DNA of 64,000 bases from Xanthomonas fragariae (GTDB lineage Bacteria > Pseudomonadota > Gammaproteobacteria > Xanthomonadales > Xanthomonadaceae), in contig NZ_CP071955.1 in assembly GCF_017603965.1 (NCBI RefSeq), forward strand, positions 1,488,001 to 1,552,000, in the 5' to 3' direction. Both the position numbers and the translations under genes were made by a program. Shown here piece by piece: positions 8,390 through 19,100 of this stretch (the first letter of the stretch is position 1; each line of letters opens with the position of its first letter). The notes under the pieces are model-generated. The model ran no database searches and was not told where the DNA came from. It saw only the letters and a program-made list of their open reading frames with translations.

Positions 8390-11367
8390 ATGCGCCACCA
8401 CCACCCCCATGCCGCCAGTCCGGCGCGCAAGCTGCTCAGCTGCGCCTTGGCCAGTTGCCTTGTCCTTGGCGCCGCACCCGTGTTCGCGCAGAGCACGGTC
8501 GCGACCATCCGTGGTCAAGTCACCGTCGACTCGGCACCTGCGGCCCAGGCCCAGGTCACCGCGACCAATCTGGCCACCGGCCTGACCCGCACCGTGCAGG
8601 TCAGCAACGGCGGCTATTCGGTCGGTGGCCTGCCGCCGGGCGCGTACCGCATCGATGTCACGGCCGACGGCCAGACCAGCTCGCAAAACGTCACTGTGCA
8701 GGTCGGCCAGACGGCAACCTTGAACCTCGGCGTCGGCGGCACCCCGGACACGGCCGACGGTGGTAAAGCCACCACGTTGGACGCGGTGCAGGTAAAGGCG
8801 CCGCCGGTGCTGGTCGAAACGCGTACCTCCGAAAATGCCACCTATATTTCCAACGTACAGATCCAGAACCTGCCGCGTGCCACGCGCAACTTCCTGGAAC
8901 TGGCCGACACCGTGCCGAACGTGCAATTCACCCGCGAAGCCAACGGCACCACCAAGGTGCGCTCGGGCGCCACCCCGGCCGAAGGCACCAACGTCTACAT
9001 CGACGGCGTAAGCCAGAAGAATTACGTGCTGACCGGCGGCGTCAGCGGCCAAGATTCCAGCCGCGGCAACCCGTTCCCGCAGTCGGCGATTGGCGAGTAC
9101 AAGGTCATCACCTCCAACTACAAGGCCGAGTTCGACCAAGTCAGCGGTGCGGCTATCGTGGCCTCGTCCAAGTCCGGCACCAACGATTTCCACGGCAGCT
9201 TCTTCTGGGACACCAGCAACGACGGCTGGCGCGAAGAGAGCCCTCTGGAGAAGAAGGCCGGCGTGCGCGACGACTTCGAGGAAACCCAGTACGGCGCCAC
9301 CTTCAGCGGCCCGATCCTCAAGGACAAGGCGCACTTCTTCATCGCCTACGAGGCCAAGGAATACACCACCCCCAACGTGGTGATCCCCGGCTCGATCTAT
9401 TCCGACCGCGTCGACCGCTGCCCGCACAGTTGCAGCCGCTGCTGGTCACTTCCAGCACGCCGTTCAAGGAAGACCTGTATTTCGGCAAGATCGACTGGAC
9501 CATCGGCGAGAACAGCCTGTTCGAGCTGACCGGCAAGTACCGCAAGGAAGACGAGCTCAACGACGTCGGCGGCACCTCGACCTACGAACACGGCAGCATC
9601 AACGGCCAGGAAGAAAAACGCGCAAATCTGCATTGGCAGTACAGCGGCGCCAACTTCCTCAACCAAGCCAACCTGAGCTACGAAAGCGCGTTCTGGAATC
9701 AGGCGCCGCTCAATAACGGCAGCGGTTACGTTCTGAGTTACGCACCAGTGCCCGGGATCGAAGATGAAGTGCTGTCTGCAGGTGCCGGCAGCAGCTTCCA
9801 GCGCAAGGGCCAGAAAGGCTGGACTTTCCAGGACGACCTGACCTTGAACAGCCTGCAGTGGCACGGTGCGCACACCGTCAAGATGGGTGTGAAGTTCAAG
9901 AGCATCGATCTGGATTCCACCCAGTTCAACCCGGCCAATCCGCAGTATTACTACAACATCCTCACCGACGTAGAAACGCCGTACCGGGTGCGCTTCGGTG
10001 CGCCGCTGGTCGAAGGCGGCGGTTCGGCGGTGTCCAAGAACAAGCAGTACGGTATCTACCTGCAGGACGACTGGGAGGTCAACGAGCACTGGACCTTGAA
10101 CCTGGGCGCGCGCTACGACTACGAAGAAACCCCCTCGTTCCTGGACTTCGTGACTCCGTCCGACATCGCCGGTGCGCTGCAGAACTGGACCAATCTGCGC
10201 AACGCCAACTACGACATCGACAACTTCATCAGCACCGGCAATAACCGCAAGGCGTTCAAGAATGCCTGGCAGCCGCGCCTGGGCGCCTCCTATGACCTGT
10301 TCGGGAATCAGGCTCATGTGATCTACGGCGGCGCCGGCCGTGCCTACGACCGCAACATCTTCGACTACCTGGCGCTGGAGCAGCTCAATAGTTCGTTCAA
10401 TTCCTATAGCTACTATTTCACCAGCGCCAACAACCCAAGCTGCCTGGGAGATCCGTGCATCGCATGGAGTCCGGCCTACACCACCCAGGAAGGCCTTGAT
10501 GCACTGGCGGCGACCAGCGCTGGCGGCGGCGGTCGCGAGATCTACCTGATCGACAACAAGATCAAGACCCCGTACTCGGACCAATTCAGCATCGGCATGC
10601 GCAACATGATGCCACTGTGGGGCCAGGACTGGTTTACCGACGTGACCCTGAGCCGCATCGAAAGCCATGACGGTTTTGCGTTCGTGCGCGGCAACCGCCT
10701 GCCGGACGGCTCTTTCTTCCAGCCGGGCACCACCTCGGGCGTGCCGACCGACAGTCCGGATGGTTACAGCGCCATCGTGCTGGGCATCAATGGCGTGGAA
10801 ACCCGCAACAATCAGCTTGCCTTGCAGGTCGAAAAGCCCTATGACGAAGAGTCCGGTTGGGGGCTGACCGTGGCCTACACGTACTCCGACGCCAAGGAAA
10901 ACCGTCAGTTCGGCGAGCACTACGCCCTGGATCGCGAACGTATCGAAGACTACGGTTGGCGCGAGGCCGGCGGCATTCCGAAGAACCGCCTAGTGGTCAC
11001 CGGGATTTACGAGTTGCCTTACGAGATCAAACTGTCCGGCAAGCTGTCGCTGGCCAGCCAGACCGCGCGTTACGGCCAGAACTGTCTGGCCGGCAACGAT
11101 CAGTGCGACATCATCCAGTTCAAGCCGCAAGGCACGCTGGGCTACAAGGAATTTAGCATCGCAGCCAACAAAGAATGGGACACCGGCGGAGGTGTCAAAT
11201 TCAACGTACGTGCGGATATCCTCAATGTCTTCAATTGGGTGAATTACGCCGACTTCGACGGTGAGACCGGGACACTCGGAGACTTGAACACGGCTTACGG
11301 CACACCGACCGGTGTGCTGGCGTCGCCGATGCGTACCTTCCGTCTGGCCTTCGGTCTGAACTGGTGA
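8390..11367 (+). pseudogene. TonB-dependent receptor, disrupted by a frameshift
   Basis: The reading frame starts at ATG 8390 behind a strong GGAGG and a signal peptide ending PVFAQ. It continues through a carboxypeptidase-regulatory-like beta-sandwich (about residues 37-110) and the plug. Around 9413-9417 the frame moves, as if one base were lost. The beta-barrel continues in the other frame (DLYFGKIDWTIGENSLFEL onward) to 11367, ending with the aromatic FRLAFGLNW expected of outer-membrane barrels. Together the halves make a receptor of about 990 residues of the OmpA-oar/carbohydrate type. The first frame alone stops at 9529. No other lesion was seen, so the mutation is recent or a sequencing error. 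Confidence 0.88.
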
Positions 11368-11442
11368 GGTGCTCGACCGCCCTGGCAGCGATGTCAGGGC
11401 GGTCGAACTCGGCGCTTGGATAAGGTACGTTGGCGTGCGAGA

Positions 11443-11456
11443 TGTAATCGATTACA
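11443..11456 (+). promoter_or_regulatory. Perfect LacI-type operator palindrome
   Basis: TGTAATCGATTACA is a perfect 14-bp palindrome with a central CG, located 15 bp before the start codon of the GH144-like gene and 75 bp after the TonB receptor stop. Its form fits LacI-family operators, and a LacI gene heads this locus. It may control a second promoter for the glycosidase/transporter genes. Confidence 0.6.
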
Positions 11457-11470
11457 CAGTTGGGGGGCGG

Positions 11471-13090
11471 ATGGACAGGGGCAACACGTCAGGTTGGTTG
11501 ACGATTCCATTATTGCTGGGCGCGCTGATGCTAGCGTCGTGTAAACAGGCCGAGGAACCCAAGTTGGCCGCAAAGAAGGCGCCGGTAAAAGTCATCCTGG
11601 TGGAGGCGCAACTGCCGCCCAAGCCGGTCAAGCCGCCGCTGTCACCGCTGTTTTCGGATATCGAACGCCGCACCTTCCAGTTTTTCTGGGATACCGCCAA
11701 CGAACTCAACGGACTGTCGCCGGATCGGTTTCCGTCGCGCCCGTTCGCCAGCATCGCCTCGGTCGGATTTGCGCTCACCGCGTATCCGATCGGTATCGAA
11801 AACGGCTGGATCAGCCGCAATCAGGGGATCGACCGCACCTTGGCCACATTGAGGTTCTTTCGCGATGCGCCGATGGGGCCGCAGCGGACCGGTAGGGCCG
11901 GTTACAAGGGCTTCTACTACCACTTTCTGGACATGCAGCAGGGCAACCGGTACGACAGCTGGGTCGAGCTGTCGAGCGTGGACACCGCAATGCTGATGAT
12001 GGGTGTGTTGTTCACACAGTCGTATTACGACGGCGACGACCTGCGCGAAAAACAAATCCGCCAGATCGCCGACACGCTGTACAAGCGCGTGGACTGGCGC
12101 TGGCTGCAGCAGCGTGCGCCGTTGATCTCGATGGGCTGGTTTCCCGAGAGCGGTTTCATCGATCACGACTGGATGGGCTACAACGAGGCGATGATGCTGT
12201 ACATCCTTGCGCTCGGCTCGCCCACCCACGGCGTCGATCCGGACGCGTGGACCAGCTGGACCCGCACCTACAACAACGACTGGGGCGTGTACCAGGGACA
12301 GGAATACCTGTCGTTCGGCCCGCTGTTCGGTCACCAATACAGCCATGTCTGGATCGACTTCCGCGATATCCAGGACCAGTACATGCGCGAACGCGGCATC
12401 GACTACTTCCTCAACAGCCGCCGCGCGACGCTGGCACATCGCGACTACGCAATCGACAACCCGATGAAGTGGAAGGACTACGGCGAGAACGTCTGGGGCC
12501 TTACCGCCGGCGACGGCCCGCAGAACACTAGTCAGGACTACCGCGGCGAACAGCGTCAGTTCCGGCATTACTCTTCGCGCGGCGCCGGCCTGCGCGAGAA
12601 CTTCGACGACGGCACCATCGTGCCGTCTGCGGCGATTTCCTCGATCGTGTTCGCGCCTGAAGTGGTGATCCCTGCCACCGAGGAAATGCACAAGCGCTAC
12701 GGCGACTTCCTGTATTCGAGTTACGGCTTTCTGGATTCGTTCAACCCCAGCTTCAACTACGATATCCCGCTCAAGACCGGGCGGATGGTGCCCGATCGCG
12801 GTTGGGTAGCCAGCGACTATATCGCCATCGATCAGGGTCCGATTCTGGCGATGATTTCCAACTATCAGAACGAATTCGTCTGGAACGTAATGAAGAAAAA
12901 CCCTTACATCCGTTCCGGTCTGGAACGCGCCGGTTTTACCGGCGGCTGGCTGACGCCCGAAGGCGAGCCGCAGCCGTTGCCCAAGAAAGACGAGCAGGCC
13001 GCCACTGCGCGCTCGCTGGGCATTGCCGAGTCGCGTGCGGCCGCTGCCCAGGCTCAGCACGACCCCTCGCAACACCTAAAACCCGAGTAA
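11471..13090 (+). CDS. GH144-like (glycoamylase domain) lipoprotein
   Basis: The start at 11471 gives a 539-residue lipoprotein with signal LLLGALMLASC and acylated Cys24. The remainder matches the 'glycoamylase' (PF10091) family, an (alpha/alpha)6 fold whose founding characterised members are endo-beta-1,2-glucanases of GH144. Landmarks are FFWDTANELNGLSPDR near residue 75, SVGFALTAYPIG, GYKGFYYHFLDM, WVELSSVDTAMLMMGVL, and GHQYSHVWIDFRDIQD. The Glu/Asp residues in these segments are candidate acid/base groups. It probably degrades a glucan at the cell surface or in the periplasm, feeding the adjacent ABC transporter. Family is firm; the beta-1,2-glucan substrate is inferred. Confidence 0.85.
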   Translation: MDRGNTSGWLTIPLLLGALMLASCKQAEEPKLAAKKAPVKVILVEAQLPPKPVKPPLSPLFSDIERRTFQFFWDTANELNGLSPDRFPSRPFASIASVGFALTAYPIGIENGWISRNQGIDRTLATLRFFRDAPMGPQRTGRAGYKGFYYHFLDMQQGNRYDSWVELSSVDTAMLMMGVLFTQSYYDGDDLREKQIRQIADTLYKRVDWRWLQQRAPLISMGWFPESGFIDHDWMGYNEAMMLYILALGSPTHGVDPDAWTSWTRTYNNDWGVYQGQEYLSFGPLFGHQYSHVWIDFRDIQDQYMRERGIDYFLNSRRATLAHRDYAIDNPMKWKDYGENVWGLTAGDGPQNTSQDYRGEQRQFRHYSSRGAGLRENFDDGTIVPSAAISSIVFAPEVVIPATEEMHKRYGDFLYSSYGFLDSFNPSFNYDIPLKTGRMVPDRGWVASDYIAIDQGPILAMISNYQNEFVWNVMKKNPYIRSGLERAGFTGGWLTPEGEPQPLPKKDEQAATARSLGIAESRAAAAQAQHDPSQHLKPE

Positions 13091-13093
13091 TCC

Positions 13094-14452
13094 GTGCGCC
13101 TTTTAAAACTGTTGGTGATGGCCGCCGCTCTGTGTGCAGGTGCGGCAGGATGTGGACGTTCCGACCCCGCCGAGACCACCGTGCGCTTCTGGGCGATGGG
13201 CAAGGAAGCCGAAGTGGTCGCCGAGCTGGTGCAGGACTTCGAAAAGCAGAACCCCGGCATCCAGGTCGATGTGCAGAACATCCCGATGACCGCCGCACAC
13301 GAGAAACTGCTGACCGCATTCGCCGCCGATGGCCTGCCAGACGTGTGCCAGCTGGGCAATACCTGGCTGCCGGAGTTTGCATTGCTGGGCACGCTGGAGC
13401 CGATGCAGCCGTACGTGGCGCGCTCCAGGGTCGTCGACCCACAGGATTATTTCCCCGGCGTGTGGGACACCAATCTGGTCGACGGCACGCTGTACGGAGT
13501 GCCGTGGTATGTGGATACGCGGCTGCTGTTCTATCGCAAGGATCTGCTGCGCGAGGCCGGCTATAGCCAGATGCCCAAGACCTGGGCCGAGATGGAGCAG
13601 GTGATGGCGGCGATCAAGCGCAAGGTCGGGCCGGGCCGTTACGCCATCTTGATGCTGGTCAACGAGTTCGAGCAGCAGTTGTCATTTGCGCTGCAACAGG
13701 ACGATCGTTTGCTGCGCAACCACGACAACTATGGCAACTTCCGCAGCGAAGGTTTCCGCAAGGCGCTGGGCTTCTACGACAACATGTATCAAAAAGATTG
13801 GGCGCCGAAGGTTTCCGATACCGAGTTGTCCAACGTCTGGTACGAATTCTTCAACGGCTATTACGCGTTCTATCTGTCCGGGCCGTGGAACGTGCGCGAA
13901 TTCAAGCTGCGCCAGCCGCCGGGCATGGAAGGCAAGTGGGGCACGGCACCTTTGCCGGGTCCCGATGGGTTGGGCGCCGGTATTGCCGGCGGTTCGAGCC
14001 TGGTGATCTTCAAATCGTCCCAGCACCAGGACGCCAGCTGGAAGCTGATCGAATATCTGTCGCAGCCGCGGGTGCAGGCGCGCTTCCACGCCATCATCGG
14101 CGACTTGCCCCCGCGTCGCAGTACCTGGAAGTTGCCGTCGCTGGCCAACGACGAATTGGCGCATGCCTTCGGCGATCAGCTGGAGCGGGTCAAGGCAACG
14201 CCCAAGGTGCTGGAGTGGGAGCGCATCGTGCAGGAAATGCGCCTGGTGACCGAGCGCGTAGTGCGTGGCGGCCAATCGCACGAAGCCGCCGTGCAGGAAC
14301 TGGACAAACGCGTGGACGAGATTCTGGCCAAGCGCCGCTGGATTTTTGAGCAGGAGGGCGGGCATGTCGGTCCGGCTGTTGAATTGGCCAGGCCTGCTGC
14401 CGCGCCGTCCGCTGCGCCAGCCGCAGTAGCGGGCGAGGGAGCTGCACAATGA
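13094..14452 (+). CDS. Sugar ABC transporter substrate-binding lipoprotein
   Basis: A 452-residue extracellular solute-binding protein family 1 member. It starts at GTG 13094, 3 bp after the GH144-like stop. The lipobox AAGC gives Cys20. The mature part starts with a cluster-B binding-protein strand (TTVRFWAMGKEAEVVAELVQDFEKQNPGIQVDVQ) followed by DVCQLGNTWLPEFA and GVPWYVDTRLLFYRKDLL. The C-terminal 40 residues are Ala/Pro-rich. The stop overlaps the first permease gene (ATGA). With the two permeases it forms a MalEFG-type importer specialised for the oligosaccharide made by the neighbouring hydrolases. Confidence 0.93.
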   Translation: MRLLKLLVMAAALCAGAAGCGRSDPAETTVRFWAMGKEAEVVAELVQDFEKQNPGIQVDVQNIPMTAAHEKLLTAFAADGLPDVCQLGNTWLPEFALLGTLEPMQPYVARSRVVDPQDYFPGVWDTNLVDGTLYGVPWYVDTRLLFYRKDLLREAGYSQMPKTWAEMEQVMAAIKRKVGPGRYAILMLVNEFEQQLSFALQQDDRLLRNHDNYGNFRSEGFRKALGFYDNMYQKDWAPKVSDTELSNVWYEFFNGYYAFYLSGPWNVREFKLRQPPGMEGKWGTAPLPGPDGLGAGIAGGSSLVIFKSSQHQDASWKLIEYLSQPRVQARFHAIIGDLPPRRSTWKLPSLANDELAHAFGDQLERVKATPKVLEWERIVQEMRLVTERVVRGGQSHEAAVQELDKRVDEILAKRRWIFEQEGGHVGPAVELARPAAAPSAAPAAVAGEGAAQ

Positions 14453-15333
14453 TGAAGCGTAACTCCGTCGCCGGCTGGGTGTTCGTCGCGCCGTCGATCA
14501 TGGTGCTGGGCATGTTCTTCGGCGTGCCGGTGTTGGCCGCGCTAGTGCTCAGCGTCACCGACTTCGACCTGTACGCGCTGGCAGACAGCAGCTATCTGCG
14601 CTTCGTCGGCCTGGGCAACTACATCGAATTGTTGCAGACGCCGTTGTTCTGGAAGTCGCTGTGGAATACCACCTACTTCGTGCTGCTGGGCGTGCCTATG
14701 TCGATCGGCGTGTCGTTGAGTGCCGCATTGCTGCTCAATGCCAAGGCCTCGCGCTTCAAAGCGTTGTTCCGCACCGCCTTGTTCGCGCCGGTGGTCACTA
14801 CGTTGGTGGCGGTGGCGGTGATCTGGCGCTACTTGTTGCATATCAAGTACGGCCTGGTGAACTTCGGCCTGAGCCATCTGGGGATTCAGCCGATCGACTG
14901 GCTGGGCGATCCGCGTTGGGCGATGCCGTCCATCATGCTGTTCGCGGTGTGGAAGAACTTAGGCTACAACATGGTGATCTTTCTGGCTGGCCTGCAGGCG
15001 ATTCCACAAGACCTGTATGAGGCTGCGCGCATCGATGGTGCGTCGCGCTGGAAGCAATTCCTGCACATCACTTTGCCGATGCTCGGGCCGGTGCTGATGG
15101 TGGTCGGTGTGATCACCATCTCCGGCTATTTCCAGCTGTTTGCCGAGCCGTACGTGATGACCCGCGGCGACCCGCTGCAAAGCACCGTGAGCGTGCTGTA
15201 TTTCATGTTCGAGGAGGGCTTCAAGTGGTGGAACCTGGGCCGCGCCTCGGCGGTAGCGTTCCTGTTGTTCCTGATCATTCTGGCGGTAACCACCGTGATG
15301 CTGCGCTTTGGCCGCAAGAAGGACCTGATATGA
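14449..15333 (+). CDS. Sugar ABC transporter permease (MalF-type)
   Basis: A 294-residue inner-membrane permease with six predicted transmembrane segments, starting with the hydrophobic GWVFVAPSIMVLGMFFGVPV. The cytoplasmic coupling EAA loop reads EAARIDGASRWKQFLHITLP near residue 195. It overlaps both neighbours by 4 bp (ATGA junctions), so it is translated with the binding protein and the second permease. No ATPase gene is present in the locus; a shared MsmX/UgpC-type ATPase elsewhere is the usual solution for this subfamily. Confidence 0.94.
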   Translation: MMKRNSVAGWVFVAPSIMVLGMFFGVPVLAALVLSVTDFDLYALADSSYLRFVGLGNYIELLQTPLFWKSLWNTTYFVLLGVPMSIGVSLSAALLLNAKASRFKALFRTALFAPVVTTLVAVAVIWRYLLHIKYGLVNFGLSHLGIQPIDWLGDPRWAMPSIMLFAVWKNLGYNMVIFLAGLQAIPQDLYEAARIDGASRWKQFLHITLPMLGPVLMVVGVITISGYFQLFAEPYVMTRGDPLQSTVSVLYFMFEEGFKWWNLGRASAVAFLLFLIILAVTTVMLRFGRKKDLI

Positions 15334-16166
15334 GTCGTGATGTTGGCCAATCGCGCTGGCATGCCTTGCTGATCAACGGCGGCTTGCTGGTGCTGGCACT
15401 GATCAGCCTGGTGCCGCTGCTGTGGATGCTGTCGGTATCGTTCATGCAGACCGGCGAAGCCAGCCGTTTCCCGCCGCCGATGCTGCCCTCGGCGTTCACG
15501 CTGGCCAATTACCACGAACTGTTCGCGCGTACCGGCATGGCGCGCAACTTCGCCAACAGCCTGATGGTATCCGGGCTGATCACGCTCGGCTCGCTACTGA
15601 TCAACACCATGGCCGGTTATGCGTTCGCCAAGCTGCAGTTCGTCGGCCGCGAGCGCATCTTCAAGATCCTGATGGCCGCGTTGGTGATCCCGGCACAGGT
15701 GGCGATGTTGCCGCTGTTCCTGCTGATGAAGCAGTTGCATCTGGTCAACAACATCGGCGGGGTGGTGGTGCCGGCGCTGGCGACGGTGTTCGGCATCTTT
15801 CTGGTACGTCAGTACGCCCGAAGCATTCCCGATGAGCTGATCGAAGCTGCGCGCATCGACGGCGCAAGCGAGATGCGGATCTTCTTTCAGATCGTGCTGC
15901 CGATGCTCAAGCCGGTGCTGGTCACCTTGACCATATTCACCTTCATGGGTTCGTGGAACGACTTCATGTGGCCGCTGATCGTGCTGACCGACCAGGAGCA
16001 ATACACTTTGCCGGTGGCGCTGGCGGCGCTGTCGCGCGAGCACATCATGGACGTGGAATTGATGATGGCCGGCGCAGTGGTGACGGTGATTCCGGTGCTG
16101 CTGTTGTTCCTGGCGCTGCAGCGTTACTACATTCAAGGTCTTCTGCTGGGGAGTGTGAAGGGGTGA
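15330..16166 (+). CDS. Sugar ABC transporter permease (MalG-type)
   Basis: Starting at ATG 15330 (MSRDVGQSRWHALLINGGLL), which overlaps the previous stop, this gives a 278-residue permease with six membrane segments. The EAA loop is EAARIDGASEMRIFFQIVLP near residue 175. The C-terminus reads LLLFLALQRYYIQGLLLGSVKG, the typical end of MalG-like proteins. It pairs with the gene at 14449 to form the translocation pore. Confidence 0.94.
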   Translation: MSRDVGQSRWHALLINGGLLVLALISLVPLLWMLSVSFMQTGEASRFPPPMLPSAFTLANYHELFARTGMARNFANSLMVSGLITLGSLLINTMAGYAFAKLQFVGRERIFKILMAALVIPAQVAMLPLFLLMKQLHLVNNIGGVVVPALATVFGIFLVRQYARSIPDELIEAARIDGASEMRIFFQIVLPMLKPVLVTLTIFTFMGSWNDFMWPLIVLTDQEQYTLPVALAALSREHIMDVELMMAGAVVTVIPVLLLFLALQRYYIQGLLLGSVKG

Positions 16167-16171
16167 CGCCG

Positions 16172-19100
16172 ATGATCCGGGCAGTGCTTGCCATGGCCGC
16201 GATCGCTAGCGTTGCGGGTGTGGCGCAGGCGCAGGAGCGCATGCTCGACGGCCTCGACGACATCGGCGCCTGGCGCTTGGTGGTCTCCAATCAGGTCAGC
16301 GGCTCGCTGCGTCCGGTGGCCACCACTTCTGGCGGACATGCGCTGTGCCTGGACTACAACTTCAACGGCGTGTCCGGCTATGTCGGCATCCGCCGCAATT
16401 TGCCGATCGAGTACCCCGAAAACTACCGCATCGGCTTCGCGCTGCGCGGCGAGTCTCCGTCCAACGATCTGCAGCTCAAGCTGATCGATGCCAGCGGCGA
16501 CAACGTGTGGTGGGTCAACCGGCCGGGCTTCAACTTTCCGAAGAACTGGACCACCGTCAGTTACCGCAAGCGCAGCATCGGAAAGGCCTGGGGCCCGGGC
16601 CAGGACAAGCAACTGCGCAGCAGCGCGGATGTGGAATTCACCATTTACAACAAGGTCGGTGGCAAGGGCACGGTTTGCTTCGACCGCCTGACCCTGACCC
16701 CGCTAGCGCCGGAAGACACCTCGCCGCTCAAGGCCGAGGCCATCACCGATACCGCACCCGCATTGGAACAACGGCTGGCCGATGGCAAAACGGACACCTT
16801 CTGGCTCAGCGGCGCGGTCAAGCAACAGACGGTGACGCTGGATCTGGGCAAGGTGCGCGAATTCGGCGGCGCGGTGGTGCAGTGGGTGCCGGGCCTGCAG
16901 GCCTCCCAGTACACGGTGCGTGCGTCCAGCGACGGACGCGGCTGGCGCGATCTGCGCACCATTACCGCCGGTGCAGGTGCCGGCGGCACCGATTGGCTGG
17001 CGCTGCCGGATACCGAAGCGCGCTATCTGCGTTTCGATCTCAAGGACGGCCCCAACTGGCGTTACGGCATCAAGGAAGTGCAGCTGCAGCCGCTGGCGTT
17101 TGCGGCAACGCCCAACGATTTCATCAAGTCGCTGGCCGCGCAGATGCCGCGTGGCAGTTATCCGCGTGGCTTCGCCGGCGAGCAGCCGTACTGGACTATT
17201 CTGGGTCTGGACGGCGGCACCGAACATGGCCTGATCAGTGAAGACGGCGCGGTGGAAGTGGGCAAGGGCGGTTTCAGCATTGAGCCGTTCGTGGTGACCG
17301 GCGGCAAGCTGCTGCATTGGTCCGACGTCAGCAGCGAGCAAAGCCTGCAGGAAGATTACTTGCCGATTCCCAGCGTCGATTGGCATCACGACCTGCTGAA
17401 TCTGCGTGTCACCGCGTTCGTGCAGGGCACACCCGATCAGGCACAACTGGTCGCACGTTATCAACTGCATAACACCGGCAAGCAAGCGCGCGACTTCACC
17501 CTGGCACTGGCGGTGCGCCCGTTCCAGGTCAACCCGCCAGCGCAGTTCCTGAACACCTTGGGCGGCGTCAGTCGTATCGAGCAACTGGCCGTGGATGGCG
17601 CGCAGGTCAGCGTCAACGGCAAGCCGCGCGTGTTTGCCGCGCAGCGTCCGGATGGCGGTTTCGCCAGCGCTTTCGACAGCGGTATGGATGTCAGTCATCT
17701 CACCGCCGCCACACCGCCCACGATCACCCAGGTCAATGACGAAACCGGCCTGGCATCGGGCGTGCTGTTGTATCGCTGGAAGTTGCAGCCCGGGCAGCGT
17801 CGCGAAGTGGCGCTGGTGATTCCGCAGACCGGCACGGCGCAGTTGCCAGCAGGTTTCGATGCCGATACGGCACAGCAACAGGTTGCCCAGCAGTGGCGCA
17901 GCAAGCTCGATCGCGTGCGCATCAGCGTGCCGGCCGAAGGCAAGCCGATGGTCGATACGCTGCGTACTGCCCTGGCGCATATGTTGATCTCGCGCATCGG
18001 CCCGCGCTTGCAGCCCGGCACGCGCTCGTACTCGCGCAGCTGGATCCGCGATGGCGCGATGATTTCCGAAGGTCTGTTGCGGCTCGGCCATGAGGATGTG
18101 GTGCGCGAGTACATGGACTGGTTCGCGCCGTATCAGTTTGCCGATGGCATGGTGCCGTGCTGCGTGGACGATCGCGGCAGCGACCCGGTGCCGGAAAACG
18201 ATAGCCATGGCGAGCTGATCTTCAACATCGCCGAGTACTACCGCTACACCGGCGACAAGGCGTTCCTGGAAAAGATGTGGCCGCACGTCACCGGCGCCTA
18301 CGAATACATGGAAAAGCTGCGCGCCAGCGAACGCACCGAAGACAACTTCATGCGCAACCCGGCCTTCTACGGAATGATGCCGGTATCGATCAGTCACGAA
18401 GGCTATTCGGCCAAGCCGGTGCATTCGTATTGGGACAACTTTTGGGCGTTGCGCGGCTACAAGGACGCGGTGATTCTGGCCGGCGCGCTCGACAAGCCCG
18501 ACGACGTTACCCGTTTCACTGCCGCACGCGATGAGTTCAGCGGCGATCTGATCGCTTCGCTAGGTGCGGCCGTGCGTCAGCACAACCTCGCTTTTCTGCC
18601 CGGTTCGGCCGAGTTCGGCGATTTCGACGCGACCTCCACGACCATTGCATTGGCCCCAGGTGGCGAGCAGCAACGTCTGCCGCAAGACCTGCTGACCAAC
18701 ACCTTCGAGCGCTATTGGAAAGAGTTTTCCGACCGCCGCGACAGCAAGCGCGAATGGAAGGACTACACGCCCTATGAATGGCGCAACGTGGCCGCATTCG
18801 TGCGCCTGGGCTGGCGCGACCGCGCCTGGGACGCCACAGCGTTTTTCTTCAAGGACCGCGCGCCGCAACCCTGGAACCAATGGGCCGAAGTGGTCTCGCG
18901 CACGCCGCGCACGCCGTTCTTCGTCGGCGATCTGCCGCACGCCTGGGTCGCTTCGGACTTCGTGCGCTCGGTACTGGACATGTTTGCCTACGGACGCGAA
19001 CCCGACGCCAGCCTGGTCATCGCTGCCGGCACGCCGACACGCTGGTTCGAAGGCAAGGGCATCGGCATTGCCGAACTGCGCACCCCGTACGGGCGCCTCA

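Noticed and set aside
9397..10920. Leftward 507-codon open frame
   Set aside because: It lies antisense to the TonB receptor; the receptor strand shows signal peptide, plug and barrel features, so this is a shadow.
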